Shown here one piece after another: positions 16,718 through 25,381 of a DNA stretch of 64,000 nt. The stretch is from Dichotomicrobium sp964540795 (lineage in GTDB: Bacteria > Pseudomonadota > Alphaproteobacteria > Rhizobiales > Rhodomicrobiaceae). Every line of letters begins with the position of its first letter. Within the stretch, counting starts at the first letter, position 1. The translations under genes were made by a program, and so were the position numbers. The notes under the pieces are model-generated. The model was given only the letters and a program-made list of their open reading frames with translations, had not been told where the DNA came from and searched no databases. The stretch lies in contig CAZINX010000001.1 in NCBI GenBank assembly GCA_964540795.1, positions 186,001 to 250,000 on the forward strand, written 5' to 3'.

Positions 16718-17089
16718 ATGTCCGATCAGGAACCACTTTACGGCAGTGTTTTCAATTCGCGCCAGGTGCGCACGCTCAAGATCGTTGTGATCGTGATGAC
16801 GATCCTGCTTGTTCTCGGCTTCGCGCTGCTGATTGCCGGACTGTATTATCAGGCCAGCAAGATCGGCGAGGAGCCGGAAGGGCGCGAGGCCGCGCGCGAG
16901 CGCACCGTGCAGACCGGCGTGGGCGGGGAGGTGACCGTGCGCGTGTCCGCGGGCGCGGAGATTGAGCGGATCATGGCCGATGGCGGGCGCGTGATCCTGC
17001 ATCTCAAGGGGCCGGGGACCGAGGAGATCGTCATTGTCGATACCGCGCGCGGCAATGCGCTCACGCGGCTGCGCCTGTCGCCGCGTTAG
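16718..17089 (+). CDS. Small single-pass membrane protein (DUF6476-like)
   Basis: A 123-residue protein with one transmembrane helix (about residues 20-45, IVVIVMTILLVLGFALLIAG) after a short cytoplasmic start, and a soluble C-terminal part with VILHLKGPGTEEIVIVD. The ATG at 16718 has AAGG seven bases upstream. The architecture and its position divergent from rluD match a small alphaproteobacterial family I recall as DUF6476, but I am not certain of that name. No function is known. It is divergently arranged with rluD over about 96 bases. Confidence 0.7.
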   Translation: MSDQEPLYGSVFNSRQVRTLKIVVIVMTILLVLGFALLIAGLYYQASKIGEEPEGREAARERTVQTGVGGEVTVRVSAGAEIERIMADGGRVILHLKGPGTEEIVIVDTARGNALTRLRLSPR

Positions 17090-17372
17090 GCGCGCGAGGC
17101 GAAAATGTGGAAAGGGGAATTCGCATACCTGGCGCGGCAATCAAAAAGACCGACAGCGTGGGACGGTCCGGGTTTGCTGCGTGATGCTGCTGGCGCGCCC
17201 CTTGACGGAGGCGCACGGAACGCTATTTGCATTGGCGTGCGGTTAATGGCAGATTGCTGCCTCTACCGGCGTGCCTGTTCGCCGAGACCGGAACCACTGA
17301 GCAGGCTCCATTTATAGTGTGGTCGCGCTTTCGAACGCAAAACCGGATTCCCCATTTGCTGAAAGTGCTCTT

Positions 17373-17448
17373 GCTCCCTTCGTCTAGTGGCCCAGGACGC
17401 CGGCCTCTCACGCCGGAAACAGGGGTTCGATTCCCCTAGGGAGCGCCA
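17373..17448 (+). tRNA. tRNA-Glu (anticodon CTC)
   Basis: The acceptor stem GCTCCCT (17373-17379) pairs with AGGGAGC (17438-17444), followed by discriminator G and an encoded CCA. The anticodon stem CCGGC/GCCGG encloses the 7-base loop CTCTCAC with anticodon CTC, reading GAG. The T arm is CAGGGGTTCGATTCCCCT. The 76-nt cloverleaf is complete. Folded by eye. Confidence 0.97.
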
Positions 17449-17550
17449 TTCCATCGTGCTCTCCTGGCCCCGTTAACAGCTCTTGCGACCGTGGCCGCCT
17501 GCGCTATAAGGCCCTTGCCTGCGCGTTTTGAAGCCGTCAGGGGAGCGGTC

Positions 17551-17772
17551 ATGGAATTCTTGAGAGAAGCACGCGACACGATCGCGCTTTATTACCAGAC
17601 GAACACCGAGCTGGCGCTGTGGGTGACGATCGTGGCGATCGCTGCCGTCTTCCTCCTCGTCATGCTGATCTCGCCCAGCTTCCGCCGCTTCATGACGCTC
17701 GTGCTGGTGATTTCCGTCGTTTTGATCGTCCTGCTGATCAATTTTGGGCAGGAGGTCGCGCGCGGGCTCTAG
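17551..17772 (+). CDS. Small membrane protein, unknown function
   Basis: A 73-residue protein with two hydrophobic segments, about residues 24-43 (LWVTIVAIAAVFLLVMLISP) and 47-67 (MTLVLVISVVLIVLLINF). ATG 17551 has a strong ribosome site, GGGGAG five bases upstream, which supports expression despite the small size. The topology is likely a hairpin with both ends in the cytoplasm. I do not recognise the family. It stands between tRNA-Glu and the convergent L,D-transpeptidase gene. Confidence 0.65.
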   Translation: MEFLREARDTIALYYQTNTELALWVTIVAIAAVFLLVMLISPSFRRFMTLVLVISVVLIVLLINFGQEVARGL

Positions 17773-17839
17773 CCGTCAAAAGAAAAGCGCCCGCCCCACC
17801 GGAGCAGGCGCATGTTTCTTTCGTGTCGCTGCGGCGCGC

Positions 17840-19147
17840 TTAGTAGGCCGAGGCTGTCGCGCCCACGCCGTCGCGCCCGTAGATGTCGCGGCGGAAATGC
17901 ACCACGCCGTCCGGCGTCGCCCAGGCCGTGATATAGTTCATGTAAAGCGGCACCGGGTTGGTCACATCGACATCCTGCGTCTCGCCCGTGCGCTTCATCT
18001 GCTGCACGCGCGCCAGACTCCAGCCCGGCGTATCCCGCAGAATCCACGCCGTTAACTGTTCCACGCCCTGGACGCGCACGCAGCCCGAGCTTTCCGCGCG
18101 CTTGTTCCGCCCGAACAGTGACTGCGACGGGGTATCGTGCAGATACACCATGTGCCGGTTATGGAAATTCAATTTCACGAAGCCGAGCGGATTGTCGTTG
18201 CCGGGGTCCTGCGCGTAAACCAGATCCAGCGGCTGCGACGACGACCAGTTGATCTGGCGCGGGTCGAGCTTGTCGCCGCGGCGATAGGCGTCGTAGCTGG
18301 CATAGGCGTCGATCCCGTAGCGCTCCAGCACGTTCTGGCCGCGCTGGCTCATGGACCGGCCCTTGGGCACAAGATCCTTGCGGATCACCGTCGGCGGCAG
18401 GATCCATTCCTTGTTGAAGTTCAACTCGTGGATGCGCGACTTTAAGATGGGCGTCTGCCGGCTCGGCTTGCCGACCACGGTCGAATGCCGCGACACCACC
18501 TGGCCATTCTCTACCGCCTCGATCTGCGCGGCCGGGATATTCACGAAGATGTAGCGATCCTCGCGCTCCGTCTCGCGGGACAGACTGTTCAGCCGCGTCA
18601 GATTGAGCCGCAACTGGCGCAGTCGCGCGCGCGCCGGGACGTTCAGCGCGGCCCGCGTGGCGTTGTCGAGAACGCCAGTCGGCGAGAGACCGTGGCGCTT
18701 CTGGGCGCGCTTCACCGCCTTCTCGACGTAATAGTCAAACGTGTCGCGGAACCCGCCACGCTGCTCCAGATCGCCGGTGATCTGCAGGCGCTGGCGCAGC
18801 AAAGCCACCGCAGGGTCGCTCATGCCGGGGCGCAGCTTTACTTCCGGGATGCGCTTCCAGCCGCCGTTGGCGACGATTTCCGCGTATTGATCGATCGCGG
18901 CGCGCGTCGGCCCGACATTATTCCGGGAGAGCGTCACGTAACCGCGCCGCGGCTGGGACTCCCAGCGCTGGACAAAGGAGCGATCGAAAGGCTGGGACCA
19001 GGACGACCCGGACGAATTGTCGAACTGCATCCAGTTTTCAAGCGCAACGGCGCGCTCGCCAGAGCCGATCAAAACGCTCGACACCAGGACTGCGGCCGAT
19101 GCCGCGGCGAATTTCCGGAACGGTTGCTTCCAAACGCGCTGATCCAT
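17840..19147 (-). CDS. Murein L,D-transpeptidase, YcbB type
   Basis: A 435-residue exported enzyme. A signal peptide (about residues 10-35) precedes a domain with the PG-binding segment DPAVALLRQRLQITGD. The catalytic YkuD domain contains HDTPSQSLF and the signature SSGCVRV, whose Cys is the nucleophile. It forms 3-3 cross-links or anchors proteins to peptidoglycan in the periplasm. ATG 19147 follows an AGGTGAGG-type ribosome site. It lies downstream of a LdtR-type regulator on the same strand, and a perfect 9-bp inverted repeat sits in the intervening region, pointing to direct control. It may be the ldtP counterpart. Confidence 0.93.
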   Translation of the reverse strand: MDQRVWKQPFRKFAAASAAVLVSSVLIGSGERAVALENWMQFDNSSGSSWSQPFDRSFVQRWESQPRRGYVTLSRNNVGPTRAAIDQYAEIVANGGWKRIPEVKLRPGMSDPAVALLRQRLQITGDLEQRGGFRDTFDYYVEKAVKRAQKRHGLSPTGVLDNATRAALNVPARARLRQLRLNLTRLNSLSRETEREDRYIFVNIPAAQIEAVENGQVVSRHSTVVGKPSRQTPILKSRIHELNFNKEWILPPTVIRKDLVPKGRSMSQRGQNVLERYGIDAYASYDAYRRGDKLDPRQINWSSSQPLDLVYAQDPGNDNPLGFVKLNFHNRHMVYLHDTPSQSLFGRNKRAESSGCVRVQGVEQLTAWILRDTPGWSLARVQQMKRTGETQDVDVTNPVPLYMNYITAWATPDGVVHFRRDIYGRDGVGATASAY

Positions 19148-19313
19148 TGCCCTCACCTGAACCCTGAAACCCCCGTAAGACAAACAGCTTCATTTATGAC
19201 CCGGCGGCGCGCCCGTCCGGCCATTGCGCAGTTTCCGCGGCGCGTTGCGCGGGCGGACACCGCTGTCGGTTGCGCCGTGGCGGAAGAGTACTTCGGCCCT
19301 GACTGGCATACAA

Positions 19314-19344
19314 ATGACAAATCCTTGAGTCGGAAATTTGTCAT
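19314..19344. promoter_or_regulatory. Perfect inverted repeat, candidate LdtR operator
   Basis: ATGACAAAT (19314-19322) and ATTTGTCAT (19336-19344) form a perfect 9-bp inverted repeat with a 13-base spacer. It lies in the AT-rich part of the region between the MarR-type regulator and the L,D-transpeptidase, about 170 bases upstream of the latter. No T-run follows on either strand, so a terminator is less likely than an operator. Confidence 0.5.
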
Positions 19345-19421
19345 GCCGGCGTTGGCTTCGTGCAACGCGCAACCTTTGCGCGCACGGCGTCCCCGGAAAA
19401 ACTTGCCGGCAGCCGGGCCCT

Positions 19422-19931
19422 TTACAGCCGGTAACGGATCTGGTCGGTCCAGAACCGCTCAAGCCGGTGCAGGGTCCGGTTCATGCTCTCCAGATCGCTC
19501 AGCGAGATGCCGCCGACCTTCTCGATGAGACCGAGCTGACGCTCGACAAGCTCGTTGACCATACGGCTGATCTGCTTGCCGCGCTCGGTCAGGCGGATGC
19601 GCACGGCCCGGCGGTCGCTTTCCGAGCGCTCGTGCTCGATGCAGCCCAGCTCCTGCAGCTTCTTCAGGTTGTAGGACACATTGGAGCCCATGTAGAAGCC
19701 GCGGCTGCGGATTTCGCCGGCGGTCAGCTCCATGTCGCCGATATTGAACAACAAGAGGGCCTGAACGCTGTTGACCTCCTTGCAGCCGATCCTGTCCAGC
19801 TCGTCTTTCAGCACATCCAGCAGCAGACGTTGAAGCCGTTCGATCAGCTTGAGCGAGACGAGATAAGTTGGCTTGAGGGCGTCGCCGCCTTCCTGACGTT
19901 CGTGCCGGGAGACGTTCAGCGTGTTGTTCAT
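19422..19931 (-). CDS. ldtR: MarR-family regulator, LdtR type
   Basis: A 169-residue winged-helix regulator. The recognition region reads NIGDMELTAGEIRSRGFYMGSNVSYNLKKL, the wing ESDRRAVRIRLTERG, and the C-terminal block LERFWTDQIRYRL. This N- and C-terminal pattern is that of LdtR, the MarR protein described in Liberibacter and Sinorhizobium as regulator of an L,D-transpeptidase gene and of osmotic tolerance. An L,D-transpeptidase follows on the same strand, as expected. ATG 19931 has GAGG seven bases upstream; the longer frame to 19973 lacks a ribosome site. Residues binding the ligand cannot be told by eye. Confidence 0.85.
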   Translation of the reverse strand: MNNTLNVSRHERQEGGDALKPTYLVSLKLIERLQRLLLDVLKDELDRIGCKEVNSVQALLLFNIGDMELTAGEIRSRGFYMGSNVSYNLKKLQELGCIEHERSESDRRAVRIRLTERGKQISRMVNELVERQLGLIEKVGGISLSDLESMNRTLHRLERFWTDQIRYRL

Positions 19932-20063
19932 CACTTTGCCTCGTTCGGTGTACGCGGTAGAAACCGAGGCCATGTTTAATCCACACTAGCTAAAATGCAC
20001 TTAATACGGGCGCTTGGGACTTTCTGCAGAGCAAGGGTTGTATTATGGCTATGGCCCCGCGCC

Positions 20064-21158
20064 TTACTCCACAAGGCTCCAGTGATCCGTTAGCTCCAGT
20101 TCGGGCACGTCTTCCAGCGGCGCGAGATAGGCGTCGATCATCGCATCGGTTACGTCTTCGAGGCGCGCCGGCTGCCACCGCGGGTGGTTGTCCTTGTCGA
20201 CCATCTTGGCGCGGACGCCCTCGTAATGGTCATTCGCCTGAAGGCAGCGCACCGCGCAGCGAAATTCCAGCTTGAGCGACTCCTTCAGGTTGTTCAGCCG
20301 CGCGCCTTCCTCGTAAAGCCGAAGCGTCAGCTTGAGCGAGGTGGGCGAGCATCTGCGCAGCGTTTCCGCCGTCTCGCGGCCCCAGTCGGCCGTCTCGCCA
20401 GTTTCGCTTTCCAGCCGCACGAGGATGTCCTCGACGCTGCCCGGCGCAAAGCAGCGGTCGATCGCCGGGCGCAGGCGGGTCAGTTCGCCCTCGCCGGGGT
20501 CTTCATGCAGGTCGTCGAGCACCGGGTCGATCGGTTCGGCCTCGCGCATCGCGGCCTGGATGGCGTCGAACTTGTCCGCGCTGATGCAGTGGGTCGCAAG
20601 GCCCAGGCGATAGCCGTCCGCCGGCCCTATGATCGCGCCCGTCAACCCCATATACAGACCGATGCGGCCGGGAACGCGCGGCAGAAAATGGCTCCCGCCG
20701 ACATCGGGAAACAGGCCGATCGCCGTCTCCGGCATCGCGAATTTGTAGCCCTCGGCGGCGATGCGATGCGTGCCATGCACGCTGATTCCTGCACCGCCGC
20801 CCATGCAGATGCCGTTGATGAGCGACACCGTTGGCTTGATGAAGCGCTGCAGCGTCCAGTTGTGCTGGTATTCCTCGCGGTAAAAGCGGATGCCGGCTTG
20901 CCTGTCGGTGTCGCGCAGATTGTAGATGGCCTTGACGTCGCCGCCCGCGCAGAACGCGCCGTCATCATGCGCGCGCTGGATCACGCCGTAGATATGCGGG
21001 TTCTTTGCCCAGCTGTGGAAGCGCGTCTCCATCTCCCGGATCATGTCCAGCGACAGCGCGTTCAGCGCTTTCGGCCGGTTGAGGATGACGAGACCGGCGC
21101 GATCGTCGTCGCGGCAGATGACGTCCTGTGTGAGCGGCTGTTCCGGCGATGACGGCAT
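20064..21158 (-). CDS. 3-hydroxyisobutyryl-CoA hydrolase (enoyl-CoA hydratase/isomerase superfamily)
   Basis: A 364-residue crotonase-fold enzyme. The CoA/oxyanion segment HDDGAFCAGGDVKAIY and the second oxyanion segment GICMGGGAGIS are present, and the catalytic region is AMPETAIGLFPDVGGS, the E...D arrangement of HIBYL-CoA hydrolases. The length (about 360) also separates it from ordinary 260-residue hydratases. It hydrolyses 3-hydroxyisobutyryl-CoA in valine degradation. ATG 21158 has GGAG about 11 bases upstream. No other valine-pathway gene is adjacent in the window. Confidence 0.9.
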   Translation of the reverse strand: MPSSPEQPLTQDVICRDDDRAGLVILNRPKALNALSLDMIREMETRFHSWAKNPHIYGVIQRAHDDGAFCAGGDVKAIYNLRDTDRQAGIRFYREEYQHNWTLQRFIKPTVSLINGICMGGGAGISVHGTHRIAAEGYKFAMPETAIGLFPDVGGSHFLPRVPGRIGLYMGLTGAIIGPADGYRLGLATHCISADKFDAIQAAMREAEPIDPVLDDLHEDPGEGELTRLRPAIDRCFAPGSVEDILVRLESETGETADWGRETAETLRRCSPTSLKLTLRLYEEGARLNNLKESLKLEFRCAVRCLQANDHYEGVRAKMVDKDNHPRWQPARLEDVTDAMIDAYLAPLEDVPELELTDHWSLVE

Positions 21159-21277
21159 ATGGCTTTGCTCCCTCCATGTCGCGAAAAACCAGGTCGCAGC
21201 GGCGCGGGACGGTTCCCAACGCGCGCCGGTTTGCTTATCACATCGGCTGGACCAACCAAATCGGGGAGGGCGGTTTC

Positions 21278-21682
21278 GTGTTCCGGCTGTTGCTAATCGT
21301 TTTGGCGGGGCTGTGCGCGGCCGGCCCGGCGCTCGCAAAGACCGTGCCCGACCTGCCGGCGAAGCGCCAGCCGCCTCCCGCATGGGGCAAGCCGCCGCTC
21401 ACGGATGGTCCGCGTGACTGGCCGCCGGAGGAGATTGCCGCGGCGCGGCGCGCCTGCATCGAGGTTGTGGCGCGCGCGCGTTTCGATCTGGAGCCGCTCG
21501 ATCCGATCCGCGAGGGGCAGTGCGGCGCGCCCGCGCCGGTTTCGCTGCGCGCATTGCCCGGTGACGCGGGCCTGCAACTGGTCCCGCCCGCCACGCTCAC
21601 CTGCGACCTCGGCCCGCGCGCCAACGAAGCCCACGCCAATCACTTCCATTTCGACATCGGCAGTGGCGGCATCTGCGAGTAG
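21278..21682 (+). CDS. Extensin-like C-terminal family protein, internally shortened
   Basis: A 134-residue exported protein. The GTG start at 21278 has GGGGAGGG seven bases upstream, and residues 1-20 form a signal peptide (LLLIVLAGLCAAGPALA). The mature part begins like an Extensin-like_C domain (ACIEVVARARFDLEPLDPI... CGAPAPVSLRAL, PPATLTC) and ends like one (LGPRANEAHANHFHFDI). The roughly 90-100 residues that normally lie between, with the SEHAxGxAxD-type region, are absent. The reading frame is intact, so this is an in-frame deletion. Activity is doubtful; it may be a decaying gene or a reduced variant. Confidence 0.75.
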   Translation: MFRLLLIVLAGLCAAGPALAKTVPDLPAKRQPPPAWGKPPLTDGPRDWPPEEIAAARRACIEVVARARFDLEPLDPIREGQCGAPAPVSLRALPGDAGLQLVPPATLTCDLGPRANEAHANHFHFDIGSGGICE

Positions 21683-21749
21683 CGGCGGCGGCACGGCGAA
21701 ATCTGCTAAACTTGCGCCGGGCGGTTGATTCGCAGATGAGGCAAGACGC

Positions 21750-22904
21750 ATGGCGCGACAGATGCCGCGGACAGCATTTTCTGATCCGTCCGGGCGCGAC
21801 CTGGTCGAAACGCCGACCATTCCGGGGCCGCAGCGCATGGCGATCGTCGCTGACACCGCGGAAGACGTTATCGCCCAGGCGCGACTGATCTGCGAGGCGC
21901 GCCGGCGCGGTCATGACCTGTTTTGTTTCGCGCGGCGCGACGACGAGGCGTTCCGGGCGCTGAGCGCATTGGGCGTCGAGCCGATGAGCCTGCCCGGAAG
22001 CGGTCGCGAACGCCACGATATCCGCGAACTGGCGCTGGCGCTGACGAGCCTTGCCCCGGATGTGCTGATGGCCCTGTCCTGGCCGGCCGGGCGGCTGGGC
22101 ATCGCGGCGGCGGCGCGCGCGGAGGTCGGGCGGATCGTCGCGGCCTTCCCGGAGGTTGCGCAGGCGCTCGCGCCGGATTGCCGCGACGGGCGCTTGCGGC
22201 GGGACTGCGCGGCGCTGCTGTCGCGTTGCGATGCAGCGATCGTGCCGGGGCTCGGGCGCGACCCGGTCGTCGACGGGCGCAGCTTGATGCCGCCAGGGCT
22301 GGAGCCGGTTTTCGTGGCCGGGCCGGGCGTTGACCTCTCGCGCTTCACGCATGTGCCGCTGGCGCCGCTGACCAAGGGCATGGTCTTTCTGGCGATCGCC
22401 TATCCGGGGAGCGAGGCGGGCGTCGCGCTCTACTGCGAAAGCGCGCGCCGGTTGGAGCCGCGCAGCGGCGGGGCGATTCATCTGGTCGCGTCCCCGCCGG
22501 CCGAGGAGCCGTCCGCGGACCTTTTGCGGCTGATGAAAGCGCATCGCGGGACGGTGCGCTATCTAGGACCGCGTGACGACATCGCGCGATTGCTGGCCCG
22601 TGCCCATGCGGTTGTCTTTCCATGCGAGACGCCATGCCTGCCGGCGGATATCGGCCATGCGCTGGCGATTGGCCGGCCGCTCATCAGCGCGGATGTGCCG
22701 GCGCGGTGGCAAGCGGTCCAGGCCGAGGTGAATGGCCAGCGGTTCGCGCCCGGCGATGCCGAGGCGCTGGCGGCGGCGCTGCAGGGCCTGTTGCGCCGGC
22801 CTGATCTGATCCCGCTTTATGCCAAGGAGAGCCGGCGGATCGCCACGACCCGCTTCGACATCGAGGGGATCACCGCCGCGCAGCTTTGCGCGCTCGGCCT
22901 GTGA
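21750..22904 (+). CDS. Glycosyltransferase, family 4-like
   Basis: A 384-residue protein with the two-domain layout of GT-B enzymes. The C-terminal half holds the glycosyltransferase group 1 pattern: a VRYLGPRDDIARLLARAHAVVFP segment and then acceptor-recognition around HALAIGRPLISADVPARWQAV. A typical EX7E motif is not obvious. The N-terminus has no signal or membrane segment. The sugar and acceptor are unknown. It is followed by a DUF924 gene 9 bases later on the same strand, so they form one unit. Confidence 0.8.
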   Translation: MARQMPRTAFSDPSGRDLVETPTIPGPQRMAIVADTAEDVIAQARLICEARRRGHDLFCFARRDDEAFRALSALGVEPMSLPGSGRERHDIRELALALTSLAPDVLMALSWPAGRLGIAAAARAEVGRIVAAFPEVAQALAPDCRDGRLRRDCAALLSRCDAAIVPGLGRDPVVDGRSLMPPGLEPVFVAGPGVDLSRFTHVPLAPLTKGMVFLAIAYPGSEAGVALYCESARRLEPRSGGAIHLVASPPAEEPSADLLRLMKAHRGTVRYLGPRDDIARLLARAHAVVFPCETPCLPADIGHALAIGRPLISADVPARWQAVQAEVNGQRFAPGDAEALAAALQGLLRRPDLIPLYAKESRRIATTRFDIEGITAAQLCALGL

Positions 22905-22913
22905 GAGGATGGC

Positions 22914-23471
22914 ATGAACGATGATGGCCTGCCGGCGCAAGCCGCCGAAGTTCTGCGGTTCTGGTTCCAGGAACTGACGCCAGAGCAGTGGTGGCGCGAC
23001 GAGAGCCTCGATGAGCGGATCAGGGCGCGCTTTCTCGATCTCTATCATTGCCTGCGGCGCAATGTGCCTGAGGCATGGCTGGAGACGCCGCGCGGCGTTC
23101 TCGCGGCTGTGCTGGCGCTCGACCAGTTTCCCCGCAACATGTTTCGCGGAACGGCGGCCGCCTTCGCCACGGATGCGAAGGCGCGGCTGCTGGCGGATCG
23201 GGCGATCGCGTGCGGCTTCGATGCCGATTTAAGCGTGGATGAGCGGCTGTTTCTCTATCTCCCGTTCGAGCACAGCGAAAATCCGGCCGATCAGGAGCGG
23301 GCGCTCGCCCTCATCAGCGCGCTCGGCAACGCCCAATACACCGACTTCGCCCGCGCGCATAAAGATGTTATCGACCGTTTCGGCCGCTTCCCCCAGCGCA
23401 ATGCCGCGCTCGTGCGGGTCTCGACGCCCGAAGAGGCGGCCTTCCTCAACGCGGGCCAGATGAAATGGTAG
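22914..23471 (+). CDS. DUF924 family protein
   Basis: A 185-residue soluble helical protein. It has the DUF924 markers VLRFWF near the N-terminus, WWRDESLDERIRARF, a central LALDQFPRNMFRGTA and later LYLPFEHSENPADQERAL. The family is widespread and has a TPR-like helical fold, with no firm biochemical role. ATG 22914 lies 9 bases after the glycosyltransferase stop. It ends 7 bases from the convergent ssb stop. Confidence 0.92.
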   Translation: MNDDGLPAQAAEVLRFWFQELTPEQWWRDESLDERIRARFLDLYHCLRRNVPEAWLETPRGVLAAVLALDQFPRNMFRGTAAAFATDAKARLLADRAIACGFDADLSVDERLFLYLPFEHSENPADQERALALISALGNAQYTDFARAHKDVIDRFGRFPQRNAALVRVSTPEEAAFLNAGQMKW

Positions 23472-23478
23472 CCGGGGA

Positions 23479-23979
23479 TCAGAACGGGATTTCGTCGTCG
23501 AGGTCCTGATCGAAGCTCTCGGCCGGCTGTCCGCCGCCGCGCGAGGCGCCGGAAGGCCCACGGTCATAACCGGACTGGCCGCCCTCATGCATCCCCATGC
23601 TCTGGCCCGCCCCCATGCCGCCGCCGTTACGCGCGTCGAGCATGGTCAGCGTCGCGTTGAAGCCCTGCAGCACGACCTCGGTGGTGTAGCGGTCGTTGCC
23701 CTCGCGGTCCTGCCATTTGCGGGTCTGCAACTGGCCTTCGAGATAGACCTTCGAGCCCTTGCGCAGGTACTGCTCGGCGATCTTGCACAGGCCCTCGCTG
23801 AAGATCACCACATTGTGCCATTCAGTCTTTTCACGGCGCTCGCCCGTGTTCCGGTCGCGCCAATTCTCCGAGGTGGCAACACGCAGGTTCGCGATCGGGC
23901 GGCCATCCTGCGTGTGGCGGATTTCCGGGTCGGCGCCGAGATTGCCGACCAGAATGACTTTATTGACGGAACCGGCCAT
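23479..23979 (-). CDS. ssb: Single-stranded DNA-binding protein
   Basis: A 166-residue SSB. The OB-fold domain (about residues 1-112) begins MAGSVNKVILVGNLGADPE, with the conserved TEWHNVVIFSE. A Gly/Gln-rich linker leads to the C-terminal acidic tip DDEIPF, which recruits replication and repair partners. ATG 23979 has AGGA six bases upstream. A LexA-type box and a perfect TTGACA lie about 130-170 bases upstream on the minus strand, indicating SOS control. Confidence 0.98.
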   Translation of the reverse strand: MAGSVNKVILVGNLGADPEIRHTQDGRPIANLRVATSENWRDRNTGERREKTEWHNVVIFSEGLCKIAEQYLRKGSKVYLEGQLQTRKWQDREGNDRYTTEVVLQGFNATLTMLDARNGGGMGAGQSMGMHEGGQSGYDRGPSGASRGGGQPAESFDQDLDDEIPF

Positions 23980-24110
23980 CGCTTGTCCTTTCTCATGCCT
24001 CTCGCGCAGTGCGCTCGCCGAAGACTCTAACCGCCAGCGGCTGCCGTGAGCCAGCAGCGCCCCGCATTTTCCACACCGGGGCGGTCTTGTGCGCATCCGC
24101 GCGCGCAGAT

Positions 24111-24148
24111 GTTCCGGTTACGTTCTCACTTTCATCACGCTGTGTCAA
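24111..24148 (-). promoter_or_regulatory. SOS (LexA) box with -35 element for ssb
   Basis: GTTC-CGGTTAC-GTTC at 24111-24125 matches exactly the alphaproteobacterial LexA operator GTTC-N7-GTTC. On the minus strand TTGACA (24143-24148) would place the -10 of an ssb promoter inside this box, the usual geometry of LexA repression. The box also lies 132 bases upstream of the polyketide synthase start on the other strand. Confidence 0.75.
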
Positions 24149-24256
24149 CGTGGCTGCACCGGCTCGGAACAAGTTTACGGACTTCACAAAATATTGAACG
24201 CTCTCGCCGGTAGGCTCCCAGCGTATCCTGAACGATCTCGAAGAGGGCATAGTTCA

Positions 24257-25381
24257 ATGTACGACCACCCTGCTGACCCGTGGACGGAGCCGACGGTTTC
24301 GCGCCTGCAGGACGCGCCCGCCGCGCAGCTGCTGGGACTGGCGACCGCCGTGCCGGGCCAGTGTTTCGATCAGGCGACGGTGATCGAGAATGCGCGGCGG
24401 ATTTTTGGCGGGCGCACGAGCCTGTTCGAGACGCTGGAGAGCGTCTACACCAACGCGCAGATCGACACCCGGTACGCCTGTCAGCCGCTGGACTGGTTTA
24501 ACGCGCCGGCGGGCATCGCCGACAAGACGCGGGCCTATGAGACCCACGCGACGTGGCTGGCGGAACAGGCGGCTGAGCGCGCGCTGGGCGATGCCGGGTT
24601 GGCGGCCCGAGATATCGACGCGATCGTGTTTGTCAGTTCGACCGGCATCGCCACGCCGTCGATCGAGGCGCGGCTGATGAATATCATGCCGTTTCGCGCC
24701 GATGTGCAGCGCCTGCCTGTGTTCGGGCTGGGCTGCGCCGGCGGCGTTCTCGGCATGACGCGCGCCGCGCAGATGGCCGCGGCGCAGCCCGGCGCGCGTG
24801 TGCTGCTGATTGTCGTGGAGCTTTGCACGCTCGCTTTCCGCTATGACCGGCTGACGAAAAGCAACCTGGTGGCGACCGCGCTGTTCGGCGACGGCGCGGC
24901 GGCGGCGGTGCTTTGGAGCGAAGGCGCAGGGGGTGCGCCGCTTGGCGCGCTGGGCGCGGGCGGCGAGCATCTGTGGCAGAACACGCTCAACGTCATGGGC
25001 TGGGACGTGGACGATCAGGGATTTGATGTGATCTTTCACCGCGACATTCCGCAGATCGTGGCTGGCGCGTTCAATGAGGCCATGCAAGGCTTTCTGGAAC
25101 GCGTCGGCGTGGACCCTGCGGCGATCGACCGGCCCTGTTGCCATCCCGGCGGGGTCAAGGTTCTGGACGCGCTGGAGGACGTCTTCGCCATCGAGCGTGG
25201 CGGGCTGGATGCCGAGCGCGCGGTTCTGCGCGGCTACGGCAATATGTCAGCGCCCACGGTGCTGTTCGTCCTGGATGAGTTGCGCCGGCGGGGGACGGGC
25301 GGGCAGCTTCTGTTGACCGCGCTGGGGCCGGGCTTCACCGGCGCGTTCCAGCTCGTAACGCTGAACGGCGAGGCGGGATGA
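24257..25381 (+). CDS. Type III polyketide synthase (chalcone/alkylpyrone synthase family)
   Basis: A 374-residue homodimeric ketosynthase. The triad is Cys160 (LGCAGG), His296 (CHPGG) and Asn329 (YGNMSAPT), with the family signature ALGPGFTGAF near 355-364. Type III synthases condense malonyl-CoA on an acyl-CoA starter to give alkylpyrones or resorcinols in the cytoplasm. It has none of the fused domains of type I systems. It overlaps the downstream methyltransferase by four bases (ATGA), an arrangement known from Bacillus subtilis bpsA–bpsB, where the products are alkylpyrone methyl ethers. ATG 24257 was chosen because the family start falls here. The starter unit is not predictable. Confidence 0.93.
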   Translation: MYDHPADPWTEPTVSRLQDAPAAQLLGLATAVPGQCFDQATVIENARRIFGGRTSLFETLESVYTNAQIDTRYACQPLDWFNAPAGIADKTRAYETHATWLAEQAAERALGDAGLAARDIDAIVFVSSTGIATPSIEARLMNIMPFRADVQRLPVFGLGCAGGVLGMTRAAQMAAAQPGARVLLIVVELCTLAFRYDRLTKSNLVATALFGDGAAAAVLWSEGAGGAPLGALGAGGEHLWQNTLNVMGWDVDDQGFDVIFHRDIPQIVAGAFNEAMQGFLERVGVDPAAIDRPCCHPGGVKVLDALEDVFAIERGGLDAERAVLRGYGNMSAPTVLFVLDELRRRGTGGQLLLTALGPGFTGAFQLVTLNGEAG

